The notes under the pieces are model-generated. The model was not told the DNA's origin. It was given only the letters and a program-made list of their open reading frames with translations, and made no database searches. A stretch of 64,000 bases of DNA from Saprolegnia diclina VS20 (Eukaryota > Oomycota > Saprolegniomycetes > Saprolegniales > Saprolegniaceae). How positions within the stretch are numbered: position 1 is the stretch's first letter; each line of letters begins with the position of its first letter. The DNA is taken from contig NW_008246092.1 of NCBI RefSeq assembly GCF_000281045.1, positions 208,853 through 272,852 of the forward strand. The letters are read 5' to 3'. The position numbers were made by a program, and so were the translations under genes. Positions 8,319 through 20,202 of the stretch are shown piece by piece.

Positions 8319-10932
8319 ATGACCGCAACCGAGGTGACGACGGTGGGGCCGCCGAAGCGGCGCCTGCTCGAGCACCTGTACTACCATGGCCGCGTGCAGG
8401 CGAAGGCGCTAAGCGTGGCCTGGATCGGCCTTCTCTTGGGCGCGACCTGGCTGCTCTTGCACCCGATCGCAACCGTCACGACCGGCGAGCTCAAGTGTCG
8501 CCAGACGTACTTCTCGGAGAACGCGCTCCTCGTGGACACGGTGACATCGACCATGGATGACACACAGGTAGCTTGAGCCGAATGGCTTTTGGCTCACGGT
8601 CGCCACTGGATGCAGGCGGCGTGGGCGAAAGCATATCATCGCGAGTACATCAAGCTCGACGCGGCCGGTGACAATGGTTGCGCGCACGACAACTCGTGCG
8701 CCCACGTCATCACGTGGATCGAAGCGCAGCTGCAGGCGATGCCAGGCGTCGAGTTCGACCGGCAAACGTACGCCGAGCAGCTCTACGACCACGACGAGTA
8801 TGTGAACCGGACCAACCTCTTTGCGATCCTCCGCGCATCGCCGCTCGCCGACGGGAAAGAGTCGATCGTGTGCGTTCTCCATTTCGATTCAACGACATGC
8901 ACACTCATGGGTATACAGGCTCGTGGCGCAGTACCCCAACATTCCGTCCACGAGCAAGAATGGGTACTCGGCGCTCAGCGTCGGCCTCGCCATGCTGCGC
9001 CACCTTGGCAGCGCCAAGTGGCTTGCCAAGGACATCATTCTGCTCCTTACCGACGGTGATCTGATGCGTTTTGCCGTCGTTTTGACGCGGTATACTAGAC
9101 GGCCCGGACGACGGTCGCCACGGCCACTCGCCCGCCGTCGAAGCCTGGCTCAACGCCTATCACAACGATCCATTTGCAAGCTCAAACGCCGCGCTGGACA
9201 TGCACGCCGGCGTCATCCGCGCCGCCATCAACCTCGAGACGAGCGGTGACGCGCATCGACACAACACGGTGCGTCTTTCGTTCTCTCGCCGCTCGTCACG
9301 GATGCATCTGTCGTCGTAGGTGGCGGTTCTTGGCGCCGGCGTGAACGGCCAGCTGCCCAACTTGGATTTGATCAACTCGGCGGTCGAAGCCCTCGAAAGC
9401 GAGCGCATTCCAGTGGCCATGGACCGGTACGCGTGCTTGCTCTAACAGCATGTGATGATCGTTGGTCTAGCTGTGCGGATGCGCGCTTGGACTGCGATGG
9501 TGACGCGCTGTCGTCGATGCTCCGGGCCGTGCGCCGCTTTGTCGTGCTGCAGGTTGGCGCGTCGCCGGCCCTCTCGTCGTACTTTGACGGGCTCTACCAC
9601 TTGCTTCGGTTCATTCAGACGCTCGCGATGGGGCCGTCGGGACCGCACGCCAACTTTATCCGGTACAACATTGACGCGATCACGCTCGCCGCGGTGCAGG
9701 CGGCGGATGCGACGACGCCGCTCTCGCTCCTTGGCTGGCTCCGGGCGATCGAGACGACCGTCCGTGCCATGAGCAACGTTGAAGAAAAGCTGCACCAGTC
9801 GTTCTACTACTACCTTCTCGTGAGCCCGCGCCTCTTTGTGTCGATCGGCGAGTACTACTACGTTCTCGTCCTTGTGCTCTTGCCGCTCTTTGCCCACGTT
9901 TTGTACCTCATCGGCCACACGGTTCGAACTATTTTGCATTTTTGAACGAGTTCTACGACTAACTACTAGGCGGGACTGCGCACCGCGTTCGCACTTGCCC
10001 TCTTTCTTGTGGCCGAGGCCTTGGGCGCCATGGTCTTTCTATTGGCGACGCATCTCGAATGCCTCGACGGCGTCCTTGCCCAGAGCCAAGCGACGACGAC
10101 GATGAGCCGGACGTATGGCTGGACCCTTCTCGCGGCTGCCTCGGGCGTCGAGCTGCTCCTAGTCTTTGGCGTGCTCCCGCTTCTACAGCGCCACGCGCTC
10201 ACGCAGGGCAACCCGGACGAAGCCGACTGGCTCGAGAAGATCGACGACCAACGCCGTGCGTACAAGGCCACGCTACCTGTCGACCCGGACGCGGATGGAG
10301 ACGCGGACGAGGTGCATTGCTTCTACATGTTCCTGTGGCATGAATTCGGTTCATTTTGCGTAGCCGCCGTTGGACGACTTGGCGCACGACGTGCACGGCT
10401 GGAAAGCGCTCAAAGTCCTTGCGTGCATCGTTGCCATGTACTCTGTTTTTGTTTGAGAAGGCAACCTCATGGAATATCTATCGGTAGCCTCTTGCACTGT
10501 GTGGTGGGCATCATTAACTACGCCTTTGCCATCGCCGTGGTTGTGCCCATGACCGTCTTGCTGGCGTCGGCGGTGCCCGCCGCAGCGCCGCAGTCGGGTG
10601 TTGGCCGCGTCCTCCGCGCGACGCTCTTCTTCCTCTCGAGGTACACGGTATGCATGCATGCTTTTCTTTGACGCAATGGGCTAGTCCTCTCTTGCTCGCA
10701 CTCGTGCTGCATTCGTTCCAGCCGCAGCGTACGTCCTCCTGATATCTGGATCTGGATCTGGGTCTGGAACTGGTTTCTAGTGCTGGACACGATGGCGTAC
10801 TTTGTGCATGGCTACGTGCACTACGGGTCGATTGCGCTGCCGTACGCGTGCGTGGTCTACTTGCCGCTCCATGCGCTGGCGCTCTCCATTGTGGCCATGT
10901 CACCGAGTCCGATCAAATCCAAACGTGACTAG
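8319..10932 (+). CDS. GPAA1: GPI transamidase subunit GAA1
   Basis: A multi-exon gene with roughly ten introns of about 45-65 nt; the exon joins I checked keep phase from the ATG at 8319 to the TAG at 10930. GAA1 is part of the ER-membrane transamidase that attaches GPI anchors to proteins. The N-terminus has a cytosolic tail and one membrane segment (ALSVAWIGLLLGATWLLL). A large luminal, peptidase-like domain follows (GLAMLRHLGSAKWLAKDIIL, LLLTD, AVEAWLNAYH, VAVLGAGVNGQLPNLDLIN, then FIRYNIDAITL). Several C-terminal membrane spans complete it, ending YGSIALPYACVVYLPLHALAL. These strings and their order match the Gaa1 family. The elicitin at 47989 is an obvious type of client for this enzyme. 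Confidence 0.9.
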
Positions 10933-12044
10933 ATTTCCGAAAATTGGTGGTACACGTAGAAAAACACGAGATCTTTCGGAAGGCGTGTCCGCTGGAAGAT
11001 CGAGAATATACATGCATGAACTACTGCAACGCATCGACTTTCAATGTTCACTTTGGTCAAGTCTCGCATCGCATATCAATAGTCTTTTACCTTTTCTTAC
11101 CTTTTTTACCCTTTTTACCATTTTTTACCCTTTTTACCCTTTTCGGGCCTTTTTGCCTGCATTTGCTGGCAATTTATTGCTATATTCGATGCACAAAACT
11201 TCTTCGCGACCTCTGGATGTCTTCTCTTTGGTTTCGGATTGCACGCGTGAAGGCGACATACTCGACTCCATGAAGTGGGCATGCTACGTTATTGGACGTT
11301 GACTGCTGTCACGGTTCTCATGTAGTCGCGAGAAGTCTCGTTTCTCAACAGACTGGCGACAATCTCGCGAGCAGATGGACCTGGCTTGGATCGAAAATCT
11401 ACTTTGTACGCGCTTGTGCTGGAGCTCAAGGAAATACATTGAACTTATTCACAAAAGGATACATTTTCGACATGAAAAGCTAGAAAACAGGACTCGTACA
11501 AACGAAAACTTGCGTTTACCCCGTTTAATATGCAAGTCTTTTCCAATTCCTACGGGAAAACGTCTCTTCAAACGCGAGTTGCCAAGTGTGCTAACATGCG
11601 AGACGCTCTTTTGCCAGCATGCGCGAAACCTTGAGCATCTAGCGAGCAATCGATCGTATCAAGGTATCGAGTTGATACTACCTCCTTGGTCTTGGCCACC
11701 CGAGACGCCAACGGTGTTGTCGTCTGCAGCGCACAAATGAATGCAATGCATCAAGACGACGCCATCGAGCAGTACCTCATGCGACTGCGAGCACACCGAA
11801 CTCGACGACTACGCAGACTGGAGGTGAACCCTAAAGTGGAGGCGAGTGCGCACCGATGCGACAGCTTCGAGCGACCGGGGTCGGCCCAACGGCGCTGGTG
11901 GTGTTGCCGACACGGTCGAACGCGGGCCTCGGGGCTCCTAGCGCATCGTTGAACTGTCCATGACACATCGTCGTCGAGGTGCCTTACGGCCGGCACCGCC
12001 GCTGAGCCACTCAAGTACGCATGAAGGTATCTAGCAATTGTACA
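10933..12044. other. gene-poor stretch
   Basis: No gene with supporting homology is visible. At 11083-11143 a pyrimidine-rich run repeats CTTTTTACC with small variations about seven times. At 11737-11952 a plus-strand open frame starts MNAMHQDDAIEQYLMRLRAH and looks weakly protein-like, but I found no clear continuation or family, so it is not called as a gene. Confidence 0.35.
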
Positions 12045-12634
12045 TCACATAAAATTGCGAGTCGCAAATGAAAAGACCAACGCTTTGGGCCACGGCGGCT
12101 GCATGCGGACGCGTCGCTTGAGCGCGCACTCGGGGTCCTCGATGACCAATCGCTCTGCCAACGTCGTCGTCTATATAAAATCGGTCAGATCAAATAGCGC
12201 GATGTTAATGTCTACAGTGGTGGCTTTGTGCAGCGTCCGATCGCGCACGACGCGCAGACTGTCGCGGATCGTCGTTGTCTCGGGCTCGGTGTCGTATGTG
12301 TTTTGGCAGACAATAGCTTGCTCGACGATGTCCTTCATCGAGTCGGGCCGCTTGCAAAGCCCCGTCCGTCGCAGCCGCGCACAGTGGCGCGTTGCCGGTG
12401 GTACGTGGGGCGTCGGAGCGACAGCTTCGACATCGCGCCATACACTCGAGGGCAGAGGCGGTCGCAGCGTGGGCCGAATGATCCGGTATCCCTCCTTCGA
12501 AGTGGCCATCGACTAGAACATATTGAGGCATGTACGACTCTGAACTCTGCACATCGATTCGCACGTACGCTGGACGACCGCGGCGACGGTATCGCAATGC
12601 CCCACGCCGCAAGGAGGTCGAACTCGGCGGCCAT
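12045..12634 (-). CDS. small hypothetical protein, three exons
   Basis: The predicted exons 12634-12569, 12512-12216 and 12170-12045 join in phase 0 at both introns (56 and 45 nt, both ending TAG) to give about 162 residues. It begins MAAEFDLLAAWGIAIP, has a central proline- and arginine-rich part (RPTLRPPLPSSVWRDV) and a helical part (DSMKDIVEQAIVCQNTYD), and ends TRNFM. I recognise no family. Support comes from splice-site consistency and GC-ending codons, not homology. It lies tail-first to the gene-poor stretch and 117 bp downstream of the next minus-strand gene. Confidence 0.45.
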
Positions 12635-12750
12635 GGCTTTTCAAGATACGTGTGCTTGCGTTTGATTGGGCAGCGAAGCGCCACAAACGTTTCGTTTTCA
12701 CCGTCGACCATCCAGTGATTAGGTAAGACATACATCCAAATAAGAGTCTT

Positions 12751-13187
12751 TCAATCGTATTGCGACCGACGTCGGGCGATGCGCTTGGCTTTGCGAAGCG
12801 CTGCATAGTGCTCTTGGTGCGCCAAGGCGACTTCAGTGTCGAGCATGAGCTGGGCCGCTTCCGCGCGGACTTGCGCCGACCAGAGGCGCTACGCAACATG
12901 GCAGGATACCGTCCGTGAACGAGTCCAATGACACGTAGAATTGGGTACAGCGGAAGCCGACGCTATCGGGGCTTCCAGCAAGGCGCGCTCGAGAGCAATG
13001 CCGTGCATTTGGCGCTCCCATGCCTACGCGCCGCCGTCATCATTACCATCATTGCAGCCACCGTGAGCGACGTGTGCATCGGACACAACCGCATTGGTAC
13101 CTGCAAATAGCTGTGGGTCGAGCGAGGGCGCTACGCAATATGCATCGAGGCCGATGCAACTACTAGCCGTACCGTCGTCGGCGTCAT
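12751..13187 (-). CDS. small basic hypothetical protein, four exons
   Basis: Four small exons joined in phase 0 by TAG-ended introns give about 85 residues: MTPTT, a ten-residue exon, an AWERQMHGIALERALLEAP exon, and a C-terminal RLWSAQVRAEAAQLML...RRRSQYD exon. The product is helical and strongly basic at its end (RKAKRIARRRSQYD). The frame is open a little upstream, so the start may lie earlier. Only about 104 bp separate it from the divergent polycystin-like gene, and that gap holds the TCCGGATA motif, so the two may be co-expressed. No family is recognised. Confidence 0.42.
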
Positions 13188-13291
13188 TGCAAGGTCGTCG
13201 TAGAAAGGTTGGTCCGGATAAGAATAACTCGGTGGTCCTATTTTCGGGTGTCGTTTTTGCGGCAACCGCTATTGGGCAATGCAGTAGGCGC
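13188..13291. promoter_or_regulatory. compact divergent promoter with TCCGGATA motif
   Basis: The 104-bp gap between the start codons of a small basic protein (minus) and the polycystin-like channel (plus) contains TCCGGATA at 13213-13220, a copy of the motif found upstream of several genes in this window. Confidence 0.4.
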
Positions 13292-15869
13292 ATGACATCG
13301 ACCGCGCGCCTACGAAGCAACGCCGCGCCGACGTACAAGGTCCATCCGGGCGCCGCGACCGCCGACGACGACGACGCCAACGAGCGCGACGACCGGCTCC
13401 GGCACAACAAAGAGTTCATCGAAGAAGAGACGGCGCTCGCGATCTCGGCCATTGTCAAATGGTACCTTGATCGTTCCAGCCACGTCTTGATCGGTCGTGT
13501 AGGTGGCGCATGCGCCGTCTGCAAGCGCGCATCAAGAGCAAATGGGTACGCTCGGGACGCTCCCTCATGCCTCATGAAATGGTAGTCCCCCGAGCAACTC
13601 CGAGAGCTGCACGAGACGCAGCGAAGGAAGCGGGTGCAGGCGCGCATCCGAGACATCTTGATCTACTGCGTCTACCTCTATATCTTTTGCACCGCAACGC
13701 TGCTGCCGTACAAAGACGCGAGTCCGTACTATTTTGCGCGGAATCTTCGCGGTACGTGGAGCTTGCGTAACTCGCGTGACCTCCTTCGTTGTCGCAGGCC
13801 TCTTTGAAGACGCTCTCTTCACGGTGCGAGGCAGTGCGACGCCCATGAGGTTCCATGAGATCCGATCGACGGACCACGTCCACGCTTGGCTGCAAGGACC
13901 GCTCCTCTCTGGTCTCTACAGCAATAGCAACGCCAATCTGAATACGGGCGCGGTGCTGGGTGGGACAGGCCAGCTCGTCGGCGCGGCGAGTATTGGGACG
14001 CTGCGCGTCAACCGTCAAGACTGCACGAGCGTCCTCCCCACTGGCGTCACCACGGACACTTCGGTAGCTCGTCTTAAGCGATCGAATATGGAACTGGACT
14101 CATGACTATGTGTAGACCTACTACTGCTACGGCACGACAGCCGCGGGGCTCTTCAGCACGGATGTCGAGTCGACGTCGGCCTTCGGCAGCAACAACGGGT
14201 CGGACTTTAGCTACGACCATGCGGTCAACGTCGCGAGCTGTCGGACAAAGTTCTTTTCAAGCATCGCATCCGAAATGTCAACCGCCAGTTACCCGTGCCC
14301 GGGCTTTGTGCAGCTGTTACCGCAGTCGAGTGCATCCATCGCTTCCTTGCGCGTCTCGAATCTGCAAGCGTACGGGTATATCGATGCGGCAACACGGGCG
14401 ATCCTCGTCGAAATCAACGTCGCCAACATCATGCTTCGCCGCCTCGTCGTGCTGCGCTTCCTCCTCGAGTTCCCCCCGTCCGGGGGGGTCTTGCCGTCGT
14501 CCAGTGTGCAGCTCGCACCGTACGTCAATGGCTCGTTCGATTTCGAGACGCAGTGGTCGATCGCGCTTCTCGGGCTCTTTTACGCGTACTTGATCGCGCG
14601 CCTCGTGTACATGGGCCGGCGCGAAGGGTGGCCGGCGTTTCGGTGTCTCGGCCCGTGGGTCGACGCCGCCAACATCTTGTGCTACCTTGTCATGTGGCTG
14701 CTTCGGATGTCGATGGGTCTCGACATTCCGTCGACGCTGCTCCAGAGTGATGCCTTCAGCAGCTTTGCGCCGTACGCGACGTTCAACCAGCTCAGCGACG
14801 GCTTTGCGGCGGCGACGGCGTTCCTCAGCTTTCTTCGGCTCATTCTCTTGCTCGACATCATCCCGCACGTCGCTCTCATCGTGCATATTTTCGTGGCGTC
14901 CGTCGCGGAAGTTGCCGGCTTTTTCCTCGCCTTTGGACTGCTCGTGTATGCGTATGCCGCTGCGTTTGTGCTGGTCTTTGGGTCCGCGGCGGCCGACTTT
15001 CGCACCGTCCCGACCGCATACGCGTCGCTTCTGCGGTCGCTTGTCGGCGACATCGACTATGCCGCGCTCTCGGCGGCCAACCCCGTGGCGGCGCCGCTCT
15101 TTTTGGCGGCGTTTACGCTCACCGCTGTGTTTGTGATTTTGACGATTCTGATTGGTGGGCCGAAAGTGTCTCATGTGGACAATGTGTCTGATATGTAAAT
15201 TACTGCGTAGCCATCATGCAAGACGCGTACTGGAAAGGGAAGGAGAAGACCGAGTGGGACCGCGTTAGCCTCGTGTTTGAGACCGTGAGCTACGTCTGGT
15301 CGGCCTCCAACAGCATGATTCGACTCCTCGCCAACTGGTTTGGGGTGCGCGCGGCGCTGGACGCCAAGGCCAAGTCGCACAAGCCCAATGCTGCTGCCGT
15401 CGTCACCGCAGCGCCGTCGACGCGCCTCTCCATGGTGCAAAACATGGTGCTCAAGCCCCTTCTCTCGACGCAAGAGACGCTCACGCGCGTTGGATCGCAG
15501 CTCACAAAGAACCAGCTCATCCAGTCGGGCGTGCAATCGCTCAAGAAAGGGTCGAGCGTCATGAGCAGCGCCAAGGACCACCTCGTGAACCAGATCACGT
15601 CGGCCAACTTGCTCTCGGGTATGAACCCAGGCGGCAGCAGCGAGAATCACTTGACGTACGCGTATGGGGCCGCCAACGACGAGCAGATCAAGGCGCTACA
15701 GGGCATGATCGTGCAGCTAGCCCACCAAAACACAAAGATCCAGCACACGCTCGGGCAGCTCCAGGCGCAGTTGGCCGATTTACGGGGCGACCACCCGCCC
15801 AGCGACGGCACGTCCGCCGTTGAACCCCCGCTGGACAGCCGCTTAGGACCTACGACCCCATCCTCCTAA
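13292..15869 (+). CDS. polycystin-2-like (PKD/TRPP family) cation channel
   Basis: Multi-exon gene. The first intron is 13462-13502 (41 nt), and a late intron (about 15150-15210) joins ILI to a cytosolic tail. Family members are non-selective calcium-permeable channels of cilia and endomembranes. An acidic N-terminal tail leads to the first membrane span (ILIYCVYLYIFCTATLL). Next comes a large extracellular domain beginning SPYYFARNLRG, with FTVRGSATPM and, at its end, QAYGYIDAATRAILVEINV, the typical polycystin-domain strand before the VVLRFLLEFPPSGG segment. Five further hydrophobic spans follow. The C-terminal 200 residues include a heptad-like stretch (QIKALQGMIVQLAHQNTKIQ), consistent with assembly by coiled coil. 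The gene converges on the magnesium-transporter-like gene with 143 bp between stops. A flagellar location is plausible but inferred. Confidence 0.85.
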
Positions 15870-16012
15870 CTTATTATTTGCCTTCACATTCCGATCTATG
15901 GCGGCTACGAACGAACGCGCCAGTACTGTCCTTTTGCGATAGTACTATTTCAAACGTAGTGGCGAGGCGTACGGCTGAAATACATAGTTGGAAGGAAACT
16001 AGAGTCGTCTGA

Positions 16013-18099
16013 CTACTCGAGGGTGCTCTTGGCAGTGGACTTGAAGCCCGCAAAGGTAATGGACCGCCTTTTGGGCTTCTTGGCCTCGCCGTCGTCGCCC
16101 AAGCTCGTCGGCGGGAGGCCAATCTCAATGTCATCCCGCGTCGCCATCGGGTTGCTCGACTCTCGCCGCAAGAAAATGCCGAGGTTGCGCTGGCTGCTGT
16201 AGCCCATGAGGAGCGTTCCCATCGGCGACATGTTGAGAAAGTTGTCGATGGCTTGGCGGTTCACCGTCTCGTCGTCCGTCTCGTCGTCGTCTTGCGCCAC
16301 CGCGGTCCTGTCGCCAGGTAATGTAGTTGCGTCGTCTGGCGCGGTGGTCACGGCCGACGTCGCCTCGTCACTGTTGCTTCCGTCGCCCTCTTCCTCGGCG
16401 ATCGTCGGCTCGGTCTGACCTGGCACGGGCTTGGGGTTGTGCCAATATGAGCTCATGTTGCGCTGGGAGGTCGCGAGGCTGCGGCGTTTCTTGAGCGTCG
16501 GTGGCGGCGCGCTTAGCGACCGCTGCGCCAAGAGCGCGACGCCCCCGATTGTCGTCAATATGCCCAGCACAAACATGCTGGCTTGAAACTCGCTGAACGA
16601 CCGAATCTCTTCAAAGTACACGGCGCCGCCCATGACACCGCTAATGATCCAGTACGCCTACGCGACGCTCGCCATCGAGTCGATACTCTCGTCCGACGTA
16701 CTTGGTAGATCGGGACGACGGAGAGCGCGTCGTAGTTGACAAGACCGCCGTTGAGAAAATGCATTTGCAAAACGAGGCAAAAGCCCAGCGCGACAATGAT
16801 CGCGTACGTCTCGGGGTGCGTAAAGCAGTCGCCGCCGTTGATGAACGACTTGACGAGCTCAGCTGTCGACTTGGCGAAGAGCACCGACTGCCCGCCCATG
16901 AGCCCGCCCATGCTACACCCATGTTTGTACGATCGACCAACTAGAAGCACGTACCCCGAGTAGGCAACGAGGCGCACGGTCGACCACATGGCGGGTTGTC
17001 CGACGTTGATCATGCGGTGGCGGCTCGATGCGAGGTTGAGGTGCTCGACAAACTTGATCATGGCGTAGTGCAGTAATATGAGCAGCACGACAATCACAAA
17101 ATAGACAACTAGCGCATTGTGTGAGCACGACGTGATGTGAGACGCGCCTACTGGTGTACGTGTTGTCGTACAGCAGCTTGAGGTCGTCGAGCGTATACGA
17201 CGGCGAGTTGTGCGAGGCAAAGACGACCGCAAGCGTCGCACCAAGAAAGATGATGAGCGTCGCCCAAATGTCCTTGCGTGAAAGCCGCTCCTTGTTGAAG
17301 CATGGCGCGAGGAGCTAATCAAGGCACGGAGCTATAGCCTATGGACGTGGATGCGAGAAGCTACCATGTTCCAGACGAGCGTCAACGCAGCGAGCGGCGC
17401 CAAAAGGCTCTGTGGCGCGAGGCCAAACGCAACAAAGTCCAAGAGTGACCCGATCAGGATCAAGACAAACCCGAGCGTCCAGAGCGGGAGGCGGAACGGT
17501 GAGAGCGGCGCCGTGTTACTTTCCTGCGCCTTGAGCTCGTTTTGCTTGAGCGCCTTCTTTTGCAAGTTGATACCGACGCTTGCGAGGAACGAGAAGACGA
17601 CCGAGATGACAAAGCCGGCGATCCACGCGCCACGGTTCGGCCCCGCGTACGCAAAGGTGATGCACTTGTCTTGGTCGATCTTGCCGCAAGTTGTCTCGGC
17701 GGCGGGCTTGAGCATGGCCGCGACGCTCGAGCAGTTGGCCTTGAGGCTGGCTTGGCACGCCGTGGCGCACAGCGGGCGCGCTTGGGTGAGTTCACAGGCT
17801 GGAAACGCCTTGGCGCACGCGATCTCTTTCAGCGACGCGCTACATGTAGATGCGTCGGCGCCCATCGGCTCGCGCAGCGTGGCGTTGAGGAAGGCAAAGG
17901 TGGCAGCTGCCATCGCGTCTTGCTGCTCGAGGCTCTTGCCTTGCATGGCACACACCGGGTATGAGCTCCGGAGGCTTCCGCAGAAGGTCAGAGCCTCCGT
18001 CATGGAGACGCAGCTGGAGCACGCGATGGCCTCGACGGCGCCAGCGCCATGCATGGTCATGGCCACGGTGGCGGCGAAGGCGACGGCCGCGCGCCTCAT
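16013..18099 (-). CDS. NIPA-type magnesium transporter with N-terminal Frizzled-like cysteine-rich domain
   Basis: Several exons on the minus strand; exon 1 is 18099-17365. A signal peptide (MRRAAVAFAATVAMTMHGAG) precedes about 120 residues with some fifteen cysteines, including IACAKAFPACEL and RPLCATACQASLKANC, the spacing of a Frizzled CRD. Membrane segments follow in NIPA order: GAWIAGFVISVVFSFLASVG, INLQKKALKQNE, the LLAPLAALTLVWNM span and LLAPCFNKERLSRKDIWATL. The end of the transporter (YWIISGVMGGAVYFEEI) is followed by a 170-residue acidic and serine-rich cytosolic tail. NIPA proteins transport magnesium at the plasma membrane or endosomes. A CRD on a NIPA core is not usual in animals or plants; a role as a ligand- or lipid-sensing module is inference. 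Confidence 0.82.
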
Positions 18100-18766
18100 G
18101 TCGTCGGCAAATTAGATTTCTGCGCGGCTGCGATTTCATTGGCATAAAATTTCGAACGAAATTAATATTCCCACCGACCGACCCTTCATTTGCTTTTTGT
18201 ATGTAGCTTCGCCACCAGCAAAAAATGTCGCCGGGTTGCGTTCTTTCCCTGCTATATTCGATACAATGAGATATGTGTTTATAGAGGTTTGAAACGGTCG
18301 CCCAATAAAATGACAGGTGCGTTCACGATCGACGACAGGTGGTTTTAAAAAGTCGAGCTGCAGACTCTGGGTTTGTATGTGACGTCGGTCAATGTCGGAC
18401 CCGCATGTATTAAAATGTAACATATTTAAATAATATTGGGGTCGGCGGTATGAAAATGCCTTCATTCACGAGTGAAACGGCGGGTTCTGCTGCAGGCAGT
18501 GACGTGCGTTCATCATCAGTAGGCATCCAACCGACACAAAGTCGCAAGAATCAACACATTTCCGCGCGAATCAAACCATAGTCGCCTGGCTCATGGTCCA
18601 AGAAACCAAAAAACGTAGTTGTTGTCGATACCGTGTATTAAATATATTTAGTGGTTTAGCCGACCACCAAGGGCATATTGGCATACTAGCCTTTCAAATA
18701 CCTCAATACATCAAGGCACCAGACGATAGCTCTCCATCGTGTTAGGGTATTACTCTATGGACACGA
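18100..18766. promoter_or_regulatory. AT-rich upstream region of the NIPA-like gene
   Basis: A 667-bp, AT-richer stretch between the start codon of the NIPA-like gene and the stop codon of the next minus-strand gene. No protein-like frame was found. It should contain the NIPA-like promoter and the 3' region of its neighbour. Confidence 0.35.
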
Positions 18767-20202
18767 TTATCTCGGTGCGTCTGGCTGGAAAAACATGGAC
18801 TGCATGCTCACGTTGTGGTTGCGCTCCGATATTGCCGAGTCGAGGAGCCCTTTTCGCTCGACCTTGTTGGCGCGCTGCAGTGCCTATCGTACAGAGCACA
18901 ACACTCGTGTCACCTCGCTTGAACGAGAAGCGTACTTGTTCGAGAAAGGCTTGGTTGTAAGCGAGGTGCTTGGCCGTGGTCGCTTTGAGATGGTTCTCTT
19001 CGTACAGCTTTGTCTCATAGTCTTTGGCCGCCGCATATGTGTCAATGCGCTCCAGGTGGTTCTACTTCATAGCTCCAGTTGCGACTCGTCAAGCCGTCGA
19101 TTACCGTGAGGATTTCCCTTTTGGCTTTTCGGCGACCTTCTTTGCGGCTTTGATCGACCACTTGGGGCAAGAGGCGCGCGCGGCGAAGGCTCTTGGGCGT
19201 GTTGCGCATGTCGCCGCCAAGCACGAGGGTCGTTGCTGTCTGCGGAATGACACCGTCGGCGAGCTTGGCCGAGTAGCGCGTCGGGGACGGCAGCGTGCCC
19301 TCGTGTGCCAAATGGTTGATGTTGAACGCAGCTTTTTCAAGTGTGTTGCCCTCTGTGACCGTGGTCGTGACGGTGATGCGTGGCAGTGTCGGCGGTGCCG
19401 GCGTTATCTCCTCGAGGACGCACGCAGTCGGCGGCTTCTTTCGTCGGCTCATCGAACTGGGAATTGGCACGCGCGACGGCTCCTTTAATCGCTCTTGGAG
19501 CAGCGCCACAGTCCGTTCGTGCCGTGCAATGGGGTCTTCACTAACTGTCGGTGGCAAGTCAAATTGCCTAGTTGGAGAGAAAATGCATCATGGCTATATG
19601 TCGCACGAAGGTAGTATGACTTACTTGGCAAACGACTTGTAGTGTACTTGTTCGGCGTTATTGTCAACTTCACGAAAGAGTTGTCGAACTTGGTCTTCCT
19701 TGAGCCCTACGGATGCGACGTGACCATCGCATGAGAACGGTGGAAATGACTTACCAAAGTTCATCTTGGTAAACGTATCGACAATGTCGTCGACGCTCAC
19801 ATAGCCCGTGCGCGCATTGTCCTTGATGGACAGCGCGGCGATGATGGCATTCGAAATGGCCCCGTAGCCCGCCGGAGACCCGTACCAGCTCTCCGTCTTG
19901 AAGTTCTTAGTTTCGTGCTGGTGTCGCAGAATGTTTTGTACAAGGAGGTCCTATGGCTTCCGTGTTAGTCCACGGCCATTCGTCAAACACCTAGCTTGGA
20001 TGCGCTGCGGCGGCGGGGTGGAATTCACAGCCCCGGGGGGCGAGGGCCGAAGCAGCGGGGGCGGGCGTTCCGGGCTCGGTAATGTCTGCTGCGGATGGCC
20101 AGCCGCCCGACGACAATGCAGCTGGGACCCGAACGTGCCCTCGACCTCCTGCCGCTTCTTAGAGTTCGCGTTGCCCACATATCGCCGCTTCTTGAGCGAC
20201 AT
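18767..20202 (-). CDS. EF-hand-like calcium-binding protein, possibly flagellar
   Basis: Minus-strand gene with at least five introns. A middle exon encodes an EF-hand-like pair: WYGSPAGYGAISNAIIAAL, DNARTGYVSVDDIVDTF (D-x-x-x-T-G-x-V-x-x-x-D loop) and KEDQVRQLFREVDNN. Later exons give a proline/threonine-rich linker, then helical C-terminal exons (RNHLERIDTYAAAKDYE-type, ALQRANKVERKGLLDS) ending FFQPDAPR. The domain order recalls flagellar EF-hand proteins, but I cannot name a family. The first exon (start at 20202, MSLKKRRYVGN) does not join the second in an obvious phase, so the N-terminus is uncertain, while the stop at 18767-18769 is well supported. Confidence 0.58.

Noticed and set aside
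13024-13656. 210-codon minus-strand frame.
   Set aside because: It overlaps the polycystin-like first exons; only its 3' part is reused by the small multi-exon gene ending at 12751.
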